From: Psoroptes ovis
Lineage: Eukaryota; Arthropoda; Arachnida; Sarcoptiformes; Psoroptidae
Length of the DNA: 64,000 nucleotides
NCBI GenBank assembly: GCA_002943765.1
Contig: PQWQ01000012.1
Coordinates: forward strand, 620,001-684,000
Reading direction: 5' to 3'
The notes under the pieces are model-generated. The model had not been told where the DNA came from. It saw only the letters and a list, made by a program, of their open reading frames with translations, and ran no database searches. Both the position numbers and the translations under genes were made by a program. Below, piece after piece: positions 47,079 through 59,693 of this stretch; the first letter of the stretch is position 1; each line of letters begins with the position of its first letter.

Positions 47079-49480
47079 ATGGATAGAAAATTTTCACAAA
47101 TTATTTCAAATAATTCGCTACCAATCGTTTTCAATAATGATTTCGATAATTTTAATAATAATTATAATCTTAATGATATAATAATTATATCATCAAATGA
47201 TTTACCATTTGATCCACAACAGCAACAACAACAACTGCAGCAGCAGCAATCTTTCAATGATAACAATAATATACAATATATTCAATCAATACCGGCAGCA
47301 ATTATTGAAACAAAAACACCATTATCACCATCAATATCATCACCATTATCGACATCATCATCATTATCATTATCATCAATATCATTACCAATGAAATTAC
47401 CATTATCAAGATATCATTCATATCCAAATATTGTCGATGATAATAATGATAATGATGATTTAACAATGAAAATGATGATGATGGAAGAAAAACAAAGAAG
47501 AAAAAAAGAAAAATTAATGATTGAAAATGAAAAATTAAAACAAATCTATTCGAGATATGTTAAATATTCAAAATTTTATTTTAAATTAACCATATTTACA
47601 TCCATAATGATGATAGTTAATTGGTTTTTGATTGAAACAATTATCGATTTTAGTATGTATTTGACGATAGAAATAATTTTTGAATTAATTTTAATTTTTG
47701 TTTGTTTGTTTGTCTTATAATGATGGAAATTAGTCATGCGTTCACAATTCCAATTGAATCCAAATAATTTATTTGTTAATTTTGGTTTCTATAAAACGCC
47801 AGTGAAAATTGATGCTGATCTAACATTTTTTGAAATATTAAATGATGAAAAATTTTTAAAAGGTTCAAAAGCTAATCTTCGTGAAGTTGGTCCATTCAAA
47901 TTTGAGTATGTGTTTTTATAATAATCTTCCCAACTGAATTACGGTCCAATATTTCTAATGTGTTTTCATTTGTACTTGGAATCAAACAGATTTCATCGCG
48001 TTCGTCATATTATTGATTGGACTGATAATACTGTAATATTTCGTGAAAAATTTGTCGCATCATATAATGATGAACAATCACAACATTCATTACAACATCG
48101 TATAAAAACGATTAGTGCACCGATAATGGCATCATTTGCATTTGTTGATTATTGGATTAGAAAATTTCATATAAAATTCATTTATACATTATTACAACAA
48201 ATAATACATTTAGTATTGAGAATATTTGGTGAAAATATAATCGAATCAATTACAATAAATGAATTATTATTTGAAAGAAGTGTAAATATTGTTGATTTAT
48301 TTGAATCATTATATGCATTGTTACGTATATTTCAAATACCATTACCAGATTATACTGTTTTATGGAAATCATTTGGTAATTATAATATAATCAATAATTC
48401 ATTTGCAATTATACCAATATTTGCAAATAATTGGTTCGGTCCATTAGAACATTATCGTTTTAATGATAGTCAACATAAAATGAATGAAGTATCTTCAATA
48501 TTAGGTGAAAAATATTATAAAGATTATCGACCACCTTGTAATCGAATTAAAGGTTTAGATTTATTGACATTTGGTCTTTATGATCAAGGTAAAACGTTTG
48601 ATATTTATTTTCAACATTTTTGCCGTCCATTACGTTTTTATCGAAAAAAGTAATTGATTGACATAATTTCTTATCATTCAATTGTTTATTAATTGAGATT
48701 TGAATTTTTTTTTCAATTTAAGATTTTATTGGCGAAATGGTTTACGTGTAGCACGCTATGAAATATGGCCACTATTATTCAATCAGCGTTTGGTCGAAAA
48801 TCAATGTTTTTGTTATGGTGGCCGTTCATTGAATGAATGTGATGGTTACACAAATTTAGCCGGTTGCTTTGGTGGCCTTACGTTGGCATTAAGTTTTCCA
48901 CATTTTTTCGGCACGCCTAAATTATATAAAAATGTTTATGGTTTATATCCAAAATGGTCAAAACATTCAAGTTATATTGATATTGAACCAATCACTGGCA
49001 TACCGATTGAAGCAAAAGTATCTTTACAATTCAATTTTTTACTACAAGACATACCAAAACTTGGCCCATTAAGCAACATACGGCCATGTGTAATGCCATA
49101 TATTATGGTCAATGTTGTGAGTATGATTATTAAGAAATATGAATTTGATTTAATTTTGAAAAATTAAACATTTACATATTTAGAGAGGACAATTGGATGG
49201 CATAATGTTGTATGCATTCAAAATATTTATATTTTTACTCAGTAATTCAAAATTAGTATCAACATCATCTTTAGGGCTGTTAGCATTTATATTTCTATGT
49301 AAATCATTCAAATATCATAAATTATCAACACCATTAAATAGTTTTCCATTAAAATCATTCATATTATCATTATTATCAATATTTTCATTATCGAAGAAAA
49401 AAACATCGAACAAATCTCGCTCAAAATCATTTACTAATGGTAATAAAACTCATTTATCATCATCATCATCATCTTCATGA
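47079..49480 (+). CDS. CD36 / scavenger receptor class B family protein, copy 2
   Basis: Five exons: 47079-47652, 47734-47905, 47990-48649, 48723-49116 and 49184-49480; phases agree, giving 698 residues. The start is the ATG at 47079; an upstream TTG in frame is not used. A cytosolic Asn/Gln/Ser/Asp-rich tail of about 165 residues ends in a basic, Met/Glu-rich segment before TM1 (FYFKLTIFTSIMMIVNWFLI). The ectodomain matches copy 1: VRHIIDWTDNTVIF, FGPLEHYRF, PPCNRIKGLDL, YFQHFCRPL, the Cys cluster CFCYGGRSLNECDGY with AGC, LSFPHFFG and YIDIEPITGIP. TM2 is in the last exon, followed by a long Ser/Lys-rich cytosolic tail ending in a Ser run, unlike the short tail of copy 1. Exons 2 and 4 are exactly as long as their counterparts in copy 1 (172 and 394 nt), while exon 3 fuses three exons of copy 1. 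Confidence 0.92.
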
Positions 49481-49824
49481 GCCTCATCATCGATGAAATT
49501 TCACAAAATATAAACGTACGCATCAATTAATTTGGCCTTCATGAATGGTTTTATTTTATTTATTTATCTTTAAAATTACAAAAATATTGAATCGATTATT
49601 GTTTCAAATGATTGGTGCCGAATTGGAAAAAATGAAATTATTTAAATTGAAATACAAAAATAAAAATTATTACAAAATTGATCAAAAATAATTATGAATA
49701 TACAATTTGAAAAGAAAAGAATTATAATTTGTTATAATTGTTTTAAATAATTGGTGCAATATTAATTTGAATATTTTCAAAAAAAAAAAAAATCTTCGTA
49801 AATTGAAAAATCATATTTTTTTTA
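49481..49824. other. convergent 3' region between CD36 copy 2 and the ABC transporter
   Basis: 344 bp of AT-rich sequence between two stop codons on opposite strands. It presumably holds both polyadenylation regions. No other feature was seen. Confidence 0.6.
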
Positions 49825-52715
49825 TTACTTAATTTGAATATTTAAATGATGAAAAAACACCCCGCTAATGATGAATAAGATGGTCGATGTACCGATACTG
49901 ACCAAATAACCGATCAATACGGAAAAATTTGACATTGGCCAACCACGTAACATTATGGAACGTAATGAACGGACAGGTAATACGATTGGATTTACCATCA
50001 ATATTTTTTGTATTGTCATTGACATTCCTTCCAATGGCCATAATGTGCCTGATGTGAAAAACATTATGACTAATGCTGTGAAGCACAGTAACTGAAATTT
50101 TAATGATAATTTAAGAATGGTAAAAAATTGAATTATGAGCAATTGAATAATTGAATAAAATAATCAACATACCATTGATATGATTTGATCGGGAAAAAGC
50201 ACCGATAACAGTGTACCGATGAATATGCCTTGTGTTGATGTTAAATAAACCAATAGAAATGCTTCGAAAAAATCACCAATCAATTCTGCATTCATTATTT
50301 TATATGAAAATATACATGTTATTAATGATTGCCAAAATAATGATGTTAATGATGATATAACAAATGTTATTAATAATTCTATTGGCCGTACACCTTGATT
50401 AATATCACGTTTAAGGCAACCATTTGAATGTAAATAAATTATTTCGAATGCAGATTTAACGGCATTCATTGCTAATAATGTAAGTATTATGATACCGGGT
50501 AAAAATAAATCTTGAAAATGTGGTTCCAATACACCGTAGATGTAGCCAGCTTTTTCGATTGGTAATGAAAATATTTTCGGATTAATACCACGTTGTTTAC
50601 CGAAACGTTCAACAGTTTTTTGAAATGATAATAATATTGAACGATTAACAAAACGTACATTTAATAAACTTGAATGATCAATATATAACATCATTGAACC
50701 ATTAGTATTGCCTAATATATCATCTTTTTTCATATCAATAAATGTATGATAATCATAATATCTTGACATAATATTTGTTGAAAAATTTGAACGAAATACA
50801 ATGGCAATTACATTATGTCCTAATGCTACTGAATTTTTTGCATCAAATTCATTTGAATAAAATGTCATTCGTACCATACTTGTATTGAATTCTTCTAAAA
50901 ATATATCCGATATTTGTTTACCATAATCATTACTATCAAAATAATCATTATTATAATCATTTAATTCATTTAAATTATTCGTATCATTACTGTTGATGTT
51001 ATCATTTGATGTTTTAATATCACCATTATATATAGCTATTGGTACATTTCTAGGTGTACGACCATAACTTGAATCGAATAGATAAACAGTAAGCAATGGC
51101 ATTAGAATAAATACTAAAAATAATAGAAGATTATGTTTGAAAAAGAACCATTCACGATTAATCAATGCATATAGATGATCAAAATTGATCCATTGTTTTG
51201 AACATGGTGATTGCTTTTGTTTTATTGATTTATTGATCGATGGTAATGGCTGTTGCTGCTGCTGATGTTGATCAGTGATTTCATATGAATAAAATTTAGT
51301 ATTGTTATCAAATTTCATTGTCAGCTCGGTATCTATCGATGTTTTAGCTATAATATCATCAATATTATTATCACTATATAATGATTTATCATGGTCAAAT
51401 TTTTCAATATTAACACCATTACTATTGTTGATGATTGAATTTTGATTTGGATATTGTTGATCATTATTATTATTATCATATTGATTTAAATTCTGTTGCT
51501 GCTGCTGCTGTTGATTTTTATAATGATCAATTTGTTTACGATAAACTTCGATTTTTTCATAACATAATCGTAGAAATACATTCTCCAATGTTTTACATTG
51601 TAATGCTTGCATTAGGATTTCGGGTGATTCTTCGGCCAACAATTGGCCATCACGTAAAAAGCCGACAATGTTGGAATTTTTTGCTTCATCAATATAATGT
51701 GTAGTGATTATGACCGTTGTGTCTTTGGGTGATCGGATAATTATCGAGATTAACAAAAAAATTGATTAATTAACTAATGAATTTGAAACAATAATGTTGA
51801 TCAAGGTTAATTACCATTTAATAAACACAATTGCCTTAAATGTGTCCATATTTTATTACGTATCAATGAATCAATACCGACAGTTGGTTCATCTAAAAAT
51901 AATATTCTTGGTTTATATATCAAAGTAACACCTAATGATAATAAACGTTTTTGTCCACCGCTTAGCTGTCCAACACGTTGTTTTGGATCAACTAATTCCA
52001 ACATATCAAGATAGATTTTTATTTGTTGTTGAATAAATTGTTTATCAGTAATATGATTAATATATGCAAAATAATAGAATGTATCTTCAATATATAAAAA
52101 TGGATTCAATCCCAATTCCTGAGGCATATAACCAATTTGATGATTTAATTTTTTGCCCAGTTTTTGACCGAAAATATGAACATTACCATTATGTGGCCGT
52201 ATACGACCTAGTAATATGTTCAATAATGTTGTTTTACCGCAACCATTTGAACCAAGTAATGAATAAATACATCCTTTGTGTCAAATGAAATACAAAAACA
52301 GCAACAAATTCATGGTTAACATGGAATCTTTGACTTGATCGCAATTAAAAGATCAAATTCGAGAACAAAACATACCTTTTGGAACATGAAGTGATACATC
52401 TTTGAGTAAAGGAACATTACGTTTATAATTGAATGCAACTGAATCGACTAGTACAGCATATGCTGATAATGGTGATGGTGATGGTGATGATGATGATGTT
52501 GGTGATGTTGATGGCGATGATGATGATGATGATGATGCTGAAGATGGTGGTAACAATGACATTGGATCATGAATTTTATTCAAAAAACCATTATTCTTAT
52601 TATTAATCTTGAGATTATTATTGAGATGACCATTTTTGGTACCATTTAAAAATTCATGCCCATTATCATTGTTGGTAATTGAATGATTTAATTCATATTT
52701 CATTGATCGACGCAT
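49825..52715 (-). CDS. ABC half-transporter, ABCH-like (NBD then TMD)
   Basis: ATP-driven membrane exporter, expected to work as a dimer. ABCH members in arthropods have been tied to cuticular lipid export and xenobiotic handling. Four exons: 52715-52376, 52273-51815, 51722-50173 and 50091-49825; phases agree, giving 871 residues. The N-terminal about 85 residues are Asn/Ser/Pro-rich. The ATPase domain has Walker A GSNGCGKTT (121-129), Q-loop YMPQE (162-166), signature LSGGQ (217-221), Walker B ILFLDEP (237-243) and H-loop THYIDEA (274-280), all intact. A linker of about 130 residues with Gln/Asn runs follows. The ABC2-type membrane domain then starts with LLLFLVFILMPLLTVYLF and ends with helices LLCFTALVIMFFTSGTLWPLEG and STILFIISGVFF. 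NBD-first order with a large extracellular loop after TM1 fits ABCH (ABCG23-like) rather than ABCG proper. Confidence 0.9.
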
Positions 52716-55700
52716 TTTTTTTTCTCAATTAAAAATCAGTTCAATGTAACTTGAAGTATTCGAAGCAGCAGCAAATTGTCAATTTCAATGAAAATTTGAA
52801 GAAATTTGAATGAAATCGCAAAGAATATCAATGAATTCACTCAGGAATTGCACTGAATCGCATTACGGAGAATGATTTTGAACCAATTATCAGGAATTTT
52901 GAAATTTTGAAATCATTTGCGTCCGATTCACTGATTCACATAGGAAAAAATAACTTTTTTTTTCAAAGCGAAAAATCAATTCAAATCAATCAAATTCAAT
53001 TCTCAAAATTCAATGTCTCTCTCCGTACATTGAAACACACTCTCTCCTCTTCGGCTGACTAACAAACGACTGATACAAAAACAAATTATTCAATGAAACA
53101 AAACATGAACGATCGAAATGTATGATTTTTATTTTTGAAATTTTTTCTCGATCGAAGGGAAACGATCAATTGTTATCATTATTTAATATCATTGATTTTA
53201 TTATTATTATTATTATTAGTGTTGTTATCATTGATAATTTATGACGACATTGTACATTTGAGCATACACTACGGATAATTGATACAATTCAAACAAAACA
53301 AAAATGATGATGATGATGATCTGATGCAATAATTTAAATAAAACAAACGAAAAAAAAACTAAAATAATGGCGAATTGAATTAAATTTTAAATGATAAAAA
53401 ATAAACAAACGATAAGCTTTGAATTAATTATCATTAAAAATGAATTAATCAATTAAAATAAATAAATAATTCGATCATTGATCACTACTGATGATGATCA
53501 TTGACCAGTTGAATGATAATTTGATTTATTTTTTCTGATTCACTTAGTTGAAGCTCTTGAAGCATTAGTAAGACGCATACACTGATATTTCAAATTGATT
53601 GATGATATTGGTGACGATATCGATGCTCAGTTTCAGAGAATGTAGATATGATCAGAAACACCAGGTCAAAAAAGTCAATCGCAAAGCATTTTAGGTTGTG
53701 ATTTAAGCGAAAAAATTCACAAATTTCAAATCAAAAAATGGAAAATTTAAATGTACACAAAATTAATCAATCACAAAATACAATTGAATCGATATAATTT
53801 TAATAATAATAATCAATAATCATTATCATCATCATCATCAACATCATCATCATCATCATCATAATCATATGAGCTTCAACTCTAAAAAAAAAGCTTCGAG
53901 AATGTTTTAATTATTTTCAAAATTATTTTAATAAGGTTTGATGATGATGATGATCATGATGATGATTATCATCATCAATATTAGCGACAACAACGTCGAC
54001 GACAACAGCAGCATTGATGTATTCGATATATCCTTTAAATCTCTTTTTATTTCATTTCATTTCAAACGTAATAATTTGCCAAAGAAATCATTGAATTTGT
54101 AATTTAGTTTTTTTTTTCTTCATTCGAATGTGAATCATTCAATGAATTTCGCATGAATTCTTTGCTATTTGCTTCGTTTGTTCGTTTCTTGATTTCCAAA
54201 TTACGTTTACCATTGATTTTTTTTGACTGATTTTGGCTATGAGATGATGATCATATCTCTGTGCTTGTCCATCTATCGAAAAGTATAATCTTGATGAACT
54301 GATATAGTGCAAGCACATTGAATATACACAGAAATTATGTGAACAAATTTATAAATTCAAGCATAGTTTTGAATTGAATTTTGCACGATTCTTGCTGATT
54401 ATTCAATCACTTGAACATGTGATACGATGTGATTGATAGTCGAGGTGAAACTATCGTTTCATAGCTCAGGATTAGTTTGGAATTTGATAAAATTCGACAA
54501 ATTCGAAATGACAAGTGATTTTCTATATTGAATTTGATTGATTTTTAATTAATTTTATGTAATTTAATCGTTGAAATCTTGATTCTTTGAATTGAATCGA
54601 GAATTAATTCAATTCAATCATTGAATAAATATCTTCAACATGTATCAAGAGCGAGTCACAACGATTAACTCTGATTGGAATTCAACATGAAAATTTTACG
54701 AAACTATTGACCAGAGGAAAATTTTCTCGAATCTAATAAATCAATATCTGGATATTGCCAGTAAAAGATAATCAAATGGAAATGAAATAATTGACATAAT
54801 CCGCAAACGAATGGTCATTGATCATTAATCAAATATTTCATTGTAAGAAAATCGATTCATCAACAAGACAAGCGAAAATGAATGACCAAAACAATTCTTC
54901 CACTGACATTTTCAATCCAAACAATTAAACAATGAATCAACTCATCAGATATATACGCAAATGACAATGATTGCCACTGGAAATCGCCAACATTTGCCTA
55001 TTTTAGAGATTTCAATCTTTGACAAATTTCAGCCTAACAGTGGTAACTGGTGAGAAAATATCTTTGAATTTCGTTGCAACGCTTAGAATAAAGAGGCAAC
55101 GAGTAGATATTTTTTTGAAAGTTATATCATTGTTTTATAATAAGGAATGAATTAAGACATTCAACATAGATTTTACAAATTCTATGCAAAATATCTTATG
55201 CAAATGTCTGATGCAAATCCGTCTACGCTTTGAATGATGTTTTCAACAAACAACAATGATCATCAATCATAGACTTAATAGTTCTGCTGCTGCTACTGCT
55301 TTCGCTGTCATCATTGGTAGTCAATTATCAAGGAATTTCATTGATAATTGAAATTATGGTTATAAATTTGACATTCATATTCAATTTGAAAAATTTATGG
55401 AATTAAACTTTTTGAAATGAAATTGTCACAATTTATCAAATTATTTCTCCGCAAAAAAAATGAATGTATCGCGCAACATATTTTGAATGTATCAATCAAT
55501 GATAATCGATCGATCGATGATGATGATGATGATGATGACGCTACCAAAATTCAAATCGATTCGAATCAATCAAATCGAATCGAATCAATGAATGATAATA
55601 ATCACGTTCTTCACCTTGAAAAATCATTCATTTAATTATTTAGATGATATTTCTGGAATATCAACATTCTTCTATGAATATCATTGGTCATGTATATAAA

Positions 55701-57808
55701 TTTCTATGTATATTCATTAATGTGTTAAAGACGTCATCGATTATCATAATCAATTTATCAAAGAAAATCATAATAATTATGATCATAATAATTATCGTAA
55801 TTAACATTATTTTTCCCTTTTGAAATATGATTTAAAAGCATTTGTTTAATATTTTGATTATTTGTATACATTTTTTCTTTTGCTGAATCAAAATTAATCG
55901 ATAATGAGTATGAATGATGGTAATTGATGATAATTAATGCGGTATTGATCATGAAAGTGATTCGAAGAGATCTGAATGATATTTCATTGAATGAAATTCA
56001 ATTTCCTTGAAAAATGCTTTGGTTTTAAATTTCCATCGTAGCGATTTTGTATTTGAAAGAAACCGCTAAAGAAATTAGAAAATGCTATGATATTTGATAT
56101 GCTTTGGCAAAAACAATAAACATTGATTGATTCGAGGATCGAATGATTGATTGATTGATCGTCGATCATCGATCAAGGGCTTCAAAAAGTTTTGTAGACT
56201 TTTGGCTGGAAATTTCGGGCTGATTTTGGCCAAATTCAAAAAATCCGTGAATCTTACTTGAATAATCTCTTGGAAATTATGGATTATATTTTGTTAATGG
56301 TAACTTGTTAATTGTTGTCGCATCATCGTTTATGATTATTATGAATTTGAATAATTTTAAATATTTCCGCATTTATCAATGATTATGATTAATTAAAACA
56401 AATTTTATTTCAATGATAATTATTTCAAATACATTATCCAATAATATCATTAATTATTATTAAATAATCATATTTAAAAATGAAATAATGTATCGAAAAG
56501 CAATAATTTCCTTTTTTTACTCCGCAAATATGTACGCAAATACATGCTATGTGATATAGCGTGGACAGCAAAGACATTGGTCTAAATTTTTTTTGGAAGG
56601 GAAATCAAGGAAATATTTGCCTTGAAACCAAGGGACCTTGATGCAATGAACATCATGATCATATAATGTATGATTTGCTTAGATTATTTGATCATAATTT
56701 GCAGCAAAAATGAAATTCCTTTTCCCCATAACACCTGTTGATTCATTTGTGATTTTTTGAAATATTTGCATTATAAGAGTTCGATTGAGCATTCAATGAA
56801 TCACCAATCAGTAGCAATCTTCGTTGAGTCCATTCACGACTATTGTTTTTCAATGAAAGGATTCAAAGATCAATGAATTTATTTTGAATTACTCACGATG
56901 ATTTCACTATTTTTGTAATCAAAAATATCATTATCATTGATAATAGCATAGGGAACTTGCAGATTAGCGAAAATCGCCCGGAGCAAATTTACTTGGATCG
57001 TACTTATGAGCCACTTGGATCGACTAGAGTCGTCATGAGTCGAATTCAAACTGATTTCAAGCAGATTTCAGCGACAAAGATCACCACCGCGTGAGTAATT
57101 GATATGTAAATCAATTACATTGTACTATCGAACGACATTGAATGAATGATATAATGATTATTATTATAATAACTATGATATCAATGATTAATTACGATTA
57201 GTTTCAACGATTTGTTATGAAATTTATTTATTTTTATTTGAAATCATTCAATAATGTGTTTGAATAAATATCTGCTCAAATAATGATGATTATTGTGTTA
57301 CCATTAACAATCATTATTAACAGATTTGCGAAATGAATTTCGCAAGAAATTTGAATAAATATGTTGCTGAATCACTTCTAAAATTGAGATTCAAAATTCA
57401 CTAATTAGTCGATCGATTGATGATAAATGTTCATTATAAAATTGAAAAATTATTAAGAAAAAAATAACGCCCCTAAGCAGCTAGTATTTCGAAGGGCTAT
57501 ACATTTTACTATTGCATGCATTACCCCTTTGTCTAATTTATGAAAAAAATGAAATTGAAACGCTTAAACAATTGATTGATCAATCAAGTTTCTCAATGAA
57601 AATTAATCATCGATGACCAATGTGACCAATGAAACAATTGAAATTATTAATTCAATTTTCACCTTATAAATCATAGTAATCATAGCTTCTCAATCAAAGC
57701 GAAAAAAAATGTCTAAAAATATTAATCAATCGATTGATTAATTATCAATAGACAATGCTGTTGAAATATTCCAAAAATACTAAAGATAAATTAGTGATCA
57801 TCTACCAT

Positions 57809-58188
57809 TGTGACGCGACAAATCAAATTCGAAATTAATTTTGGTCAAAATATCGCAATTTCGAAAGCTCAGAAACGACGTAGTTAGATTTCCTGGGTTC
57901 AGAAATAAGAAATTAAGATTTTTAGTAGTAGACTATGCCACTACTTGCGTTGTTCTATGACCTTAAGTTTAAATTCTATTTTCGCTTTCATGAACATATA
58001 AAAACACACCCATTCTAAGACACAAAAGGGGGCTACACAATCATTCGACCTTCGAGCGCACACAAGACACAATTAAATATTTGTATTTTCGATAATCCTT
58101 TTCGTTTGTGTTTAATCAATAAATATCTTAATTATAAATTCGTTCGTTAATTAATTAATCTTCGATAGCAATACTAGAAAGTATCGCA
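57809..58188 (+). mobile_element. possible solo LTR or decayed LTR retrotransposon end
   Basis: About 380 bp starting TGTGACGCGA. A TATAAAA box lies at about 57997-58003, and an AATAAA signal at 58118-58123. A TGGTGC that could be a primer-binding-site start comes just after the block, at about 58193. The region is less AT-rich than its surroundings. Downstream frames (58195-59023) are short and show no clear Gag or Pol motif, and no second LTR copy was seen. The layout fits an LTR, but without a paired copy or target duplication this is tentative. Confidence 0.35.
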
Positions 58189-59418
58189 AATCTGGTGCAC
58201 AAAGTATTCGGCTCTGTTGATAACAGAAAAGCAATGTTTCCGAAAAAGCCATTCGTCACTTTACATACATTAAAACGGTGGTTTAAAAAGTCTTCGTTTC
58301 TTTACATACCATTCAATTCAAATGAATCAATTAATCATTCTCATATTACAAATTCTCGAATAAATGCCTATTGTTTTTAAACTGGGGAAATACCTGAACC
58401 AACAAACAGTCACAATACCTGCAACCTATTTGATTGTTTTAATGCTGTTGTTGTTGTTCGTATATCATACATCAAAACAATCACGTCAAATGATTAATCG
58501 ATTTGAATCAATTGATCATTCAATAGAAATTAATGGAAAATTATTCATTTGTATTTTTCGAAAACGCAAAAGCCATGATGATTGATTTTTTCCAACGGAA
58601 ACTACGAAATTTTTCCATTTTCCATCATTTTGAATGTACCATTTGTGCCAGAAAAAGTACAATTTTTGAATGTTCAGTTCAAAATAAACAAATATGACTG
58701 GACAATTTATTTGGAAAATGATCATGATCAATGATTGAAAATGGCTTCAAAAATATGCAAAAATCATAACAAAAATGGTTCATTAAACTTGTTGAAAAAT
58801 GTTTATTCTTGAATATTTTTCGCCTCGAATTTCTTCTTGGAATGTTTCAAGTTCAAAGGCTTTCTGGGAATGGTACAAATCCAGTGCATTCATGTCTTAT
58901 GATACCCAGGAAAAGCGAAAAATTGTATTAAATGATGTGAAATTTCGAGTTCAAAGCTTTGAATTGATCAAATATTGTGAACAATTTTTCTGCTTTAAAC
59001 AATTTCTTATCATAATTTTATGATTGAATTTATTAACCCTTTCACATCATTCGAAAAAACATTGACTGATTATGAATGCTTAACATTGACCGATATGCAT
59101 TCATGCAATGTTTGTTCATACAATGTTTGGCGCATTTCATAATATTACATCATGAATTAATTTTCATATATCAAAAACAATAATTTACTGATTGTTTTCT
59201 GGCAAAAGAATTGAGTTTAATTGATTCATGATTAAAACTTATGATCTGATGAGGTTCTACCGAATCTGATCGTTCAAATCGTTCTCGAAAATATCTTTGC
59301 CATTAAAGAATTCTAGAAAAAATGAATAAATGGAAAATTTCAATTTGCCATTCGACGATTAATGGTAATGATTAGTTGATGATGATAATGATGATGATGG
59401 TTACATAAATCGAAGATA

Positions 59419-59511
59419 TAAAGTTGTCCGAAAAGTTTTCGCCAAATTTTTAATTGACATCCCCATATGTTTATATTGAATTAATAGTGGAAAACTTTTC
59501 GGACAGCAACA
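59419..59511. mobile_element. mariner-like mini-MITE, copy 5
   Basis: About 93 bp with near-perfect arms AAGTTGTCCGAAAAGTTTTC and, inverted, TTGCTGTCCGAAAAGTTTTC. It is the best-preserved pair of arms in the window and lies about 100 bp from copy 6. Confidence 0.75.
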
Positions 59512-59611
59512 ATATTGAAGAAGGTACATTTGGTGAAATTATTAATTCAGCGAAAAGAAATTTTTGATAAAAATTTCAAAAAAATAGAAAAATCGTAAAC
59601 AAATCAATGTA

Positions 59612-59693
59612 AGAGGTTATCCGAAAAGTTCTGACCGATTTTCATGAGCAACTTTCGATTGATTAAGCGGAATCGACTTTTCGTACAACCTAA
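59612..59693. mobile_element. mariner-like mini-MITE, copy 6, with TA flanks
   Basis: 82 bp, left end AGAGGTTATCCGAAAAGTTC and inverted right end TTAGGTTGTACGAAAAGTCG. TA lies immediately outside both ends (59610-59611 and 59694-59695), fitting mariner/Tc1 insertion. Confidence 0.7.

Noticed and set aside
55417..55635. 72-codon frame with an Asp run
   Set aside because: Low-complexity triplets explain the open frame; no splice partners or conserved segment.
56165..56230. Sequence near 56180 (AAAAAGTTTTGTAGACTTTT) as a seventh mariner-like mini-MITE
   Set aside because: It lacks the GCTGTCC-type end and a matching inverted partner.
58364..59023. Short plus-strand frames after the LTR-like block, considered as Gag remnants
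   Set aside because: No zinc knuckle, protease or RT motif; the frames are interrupted and too short to support a call.
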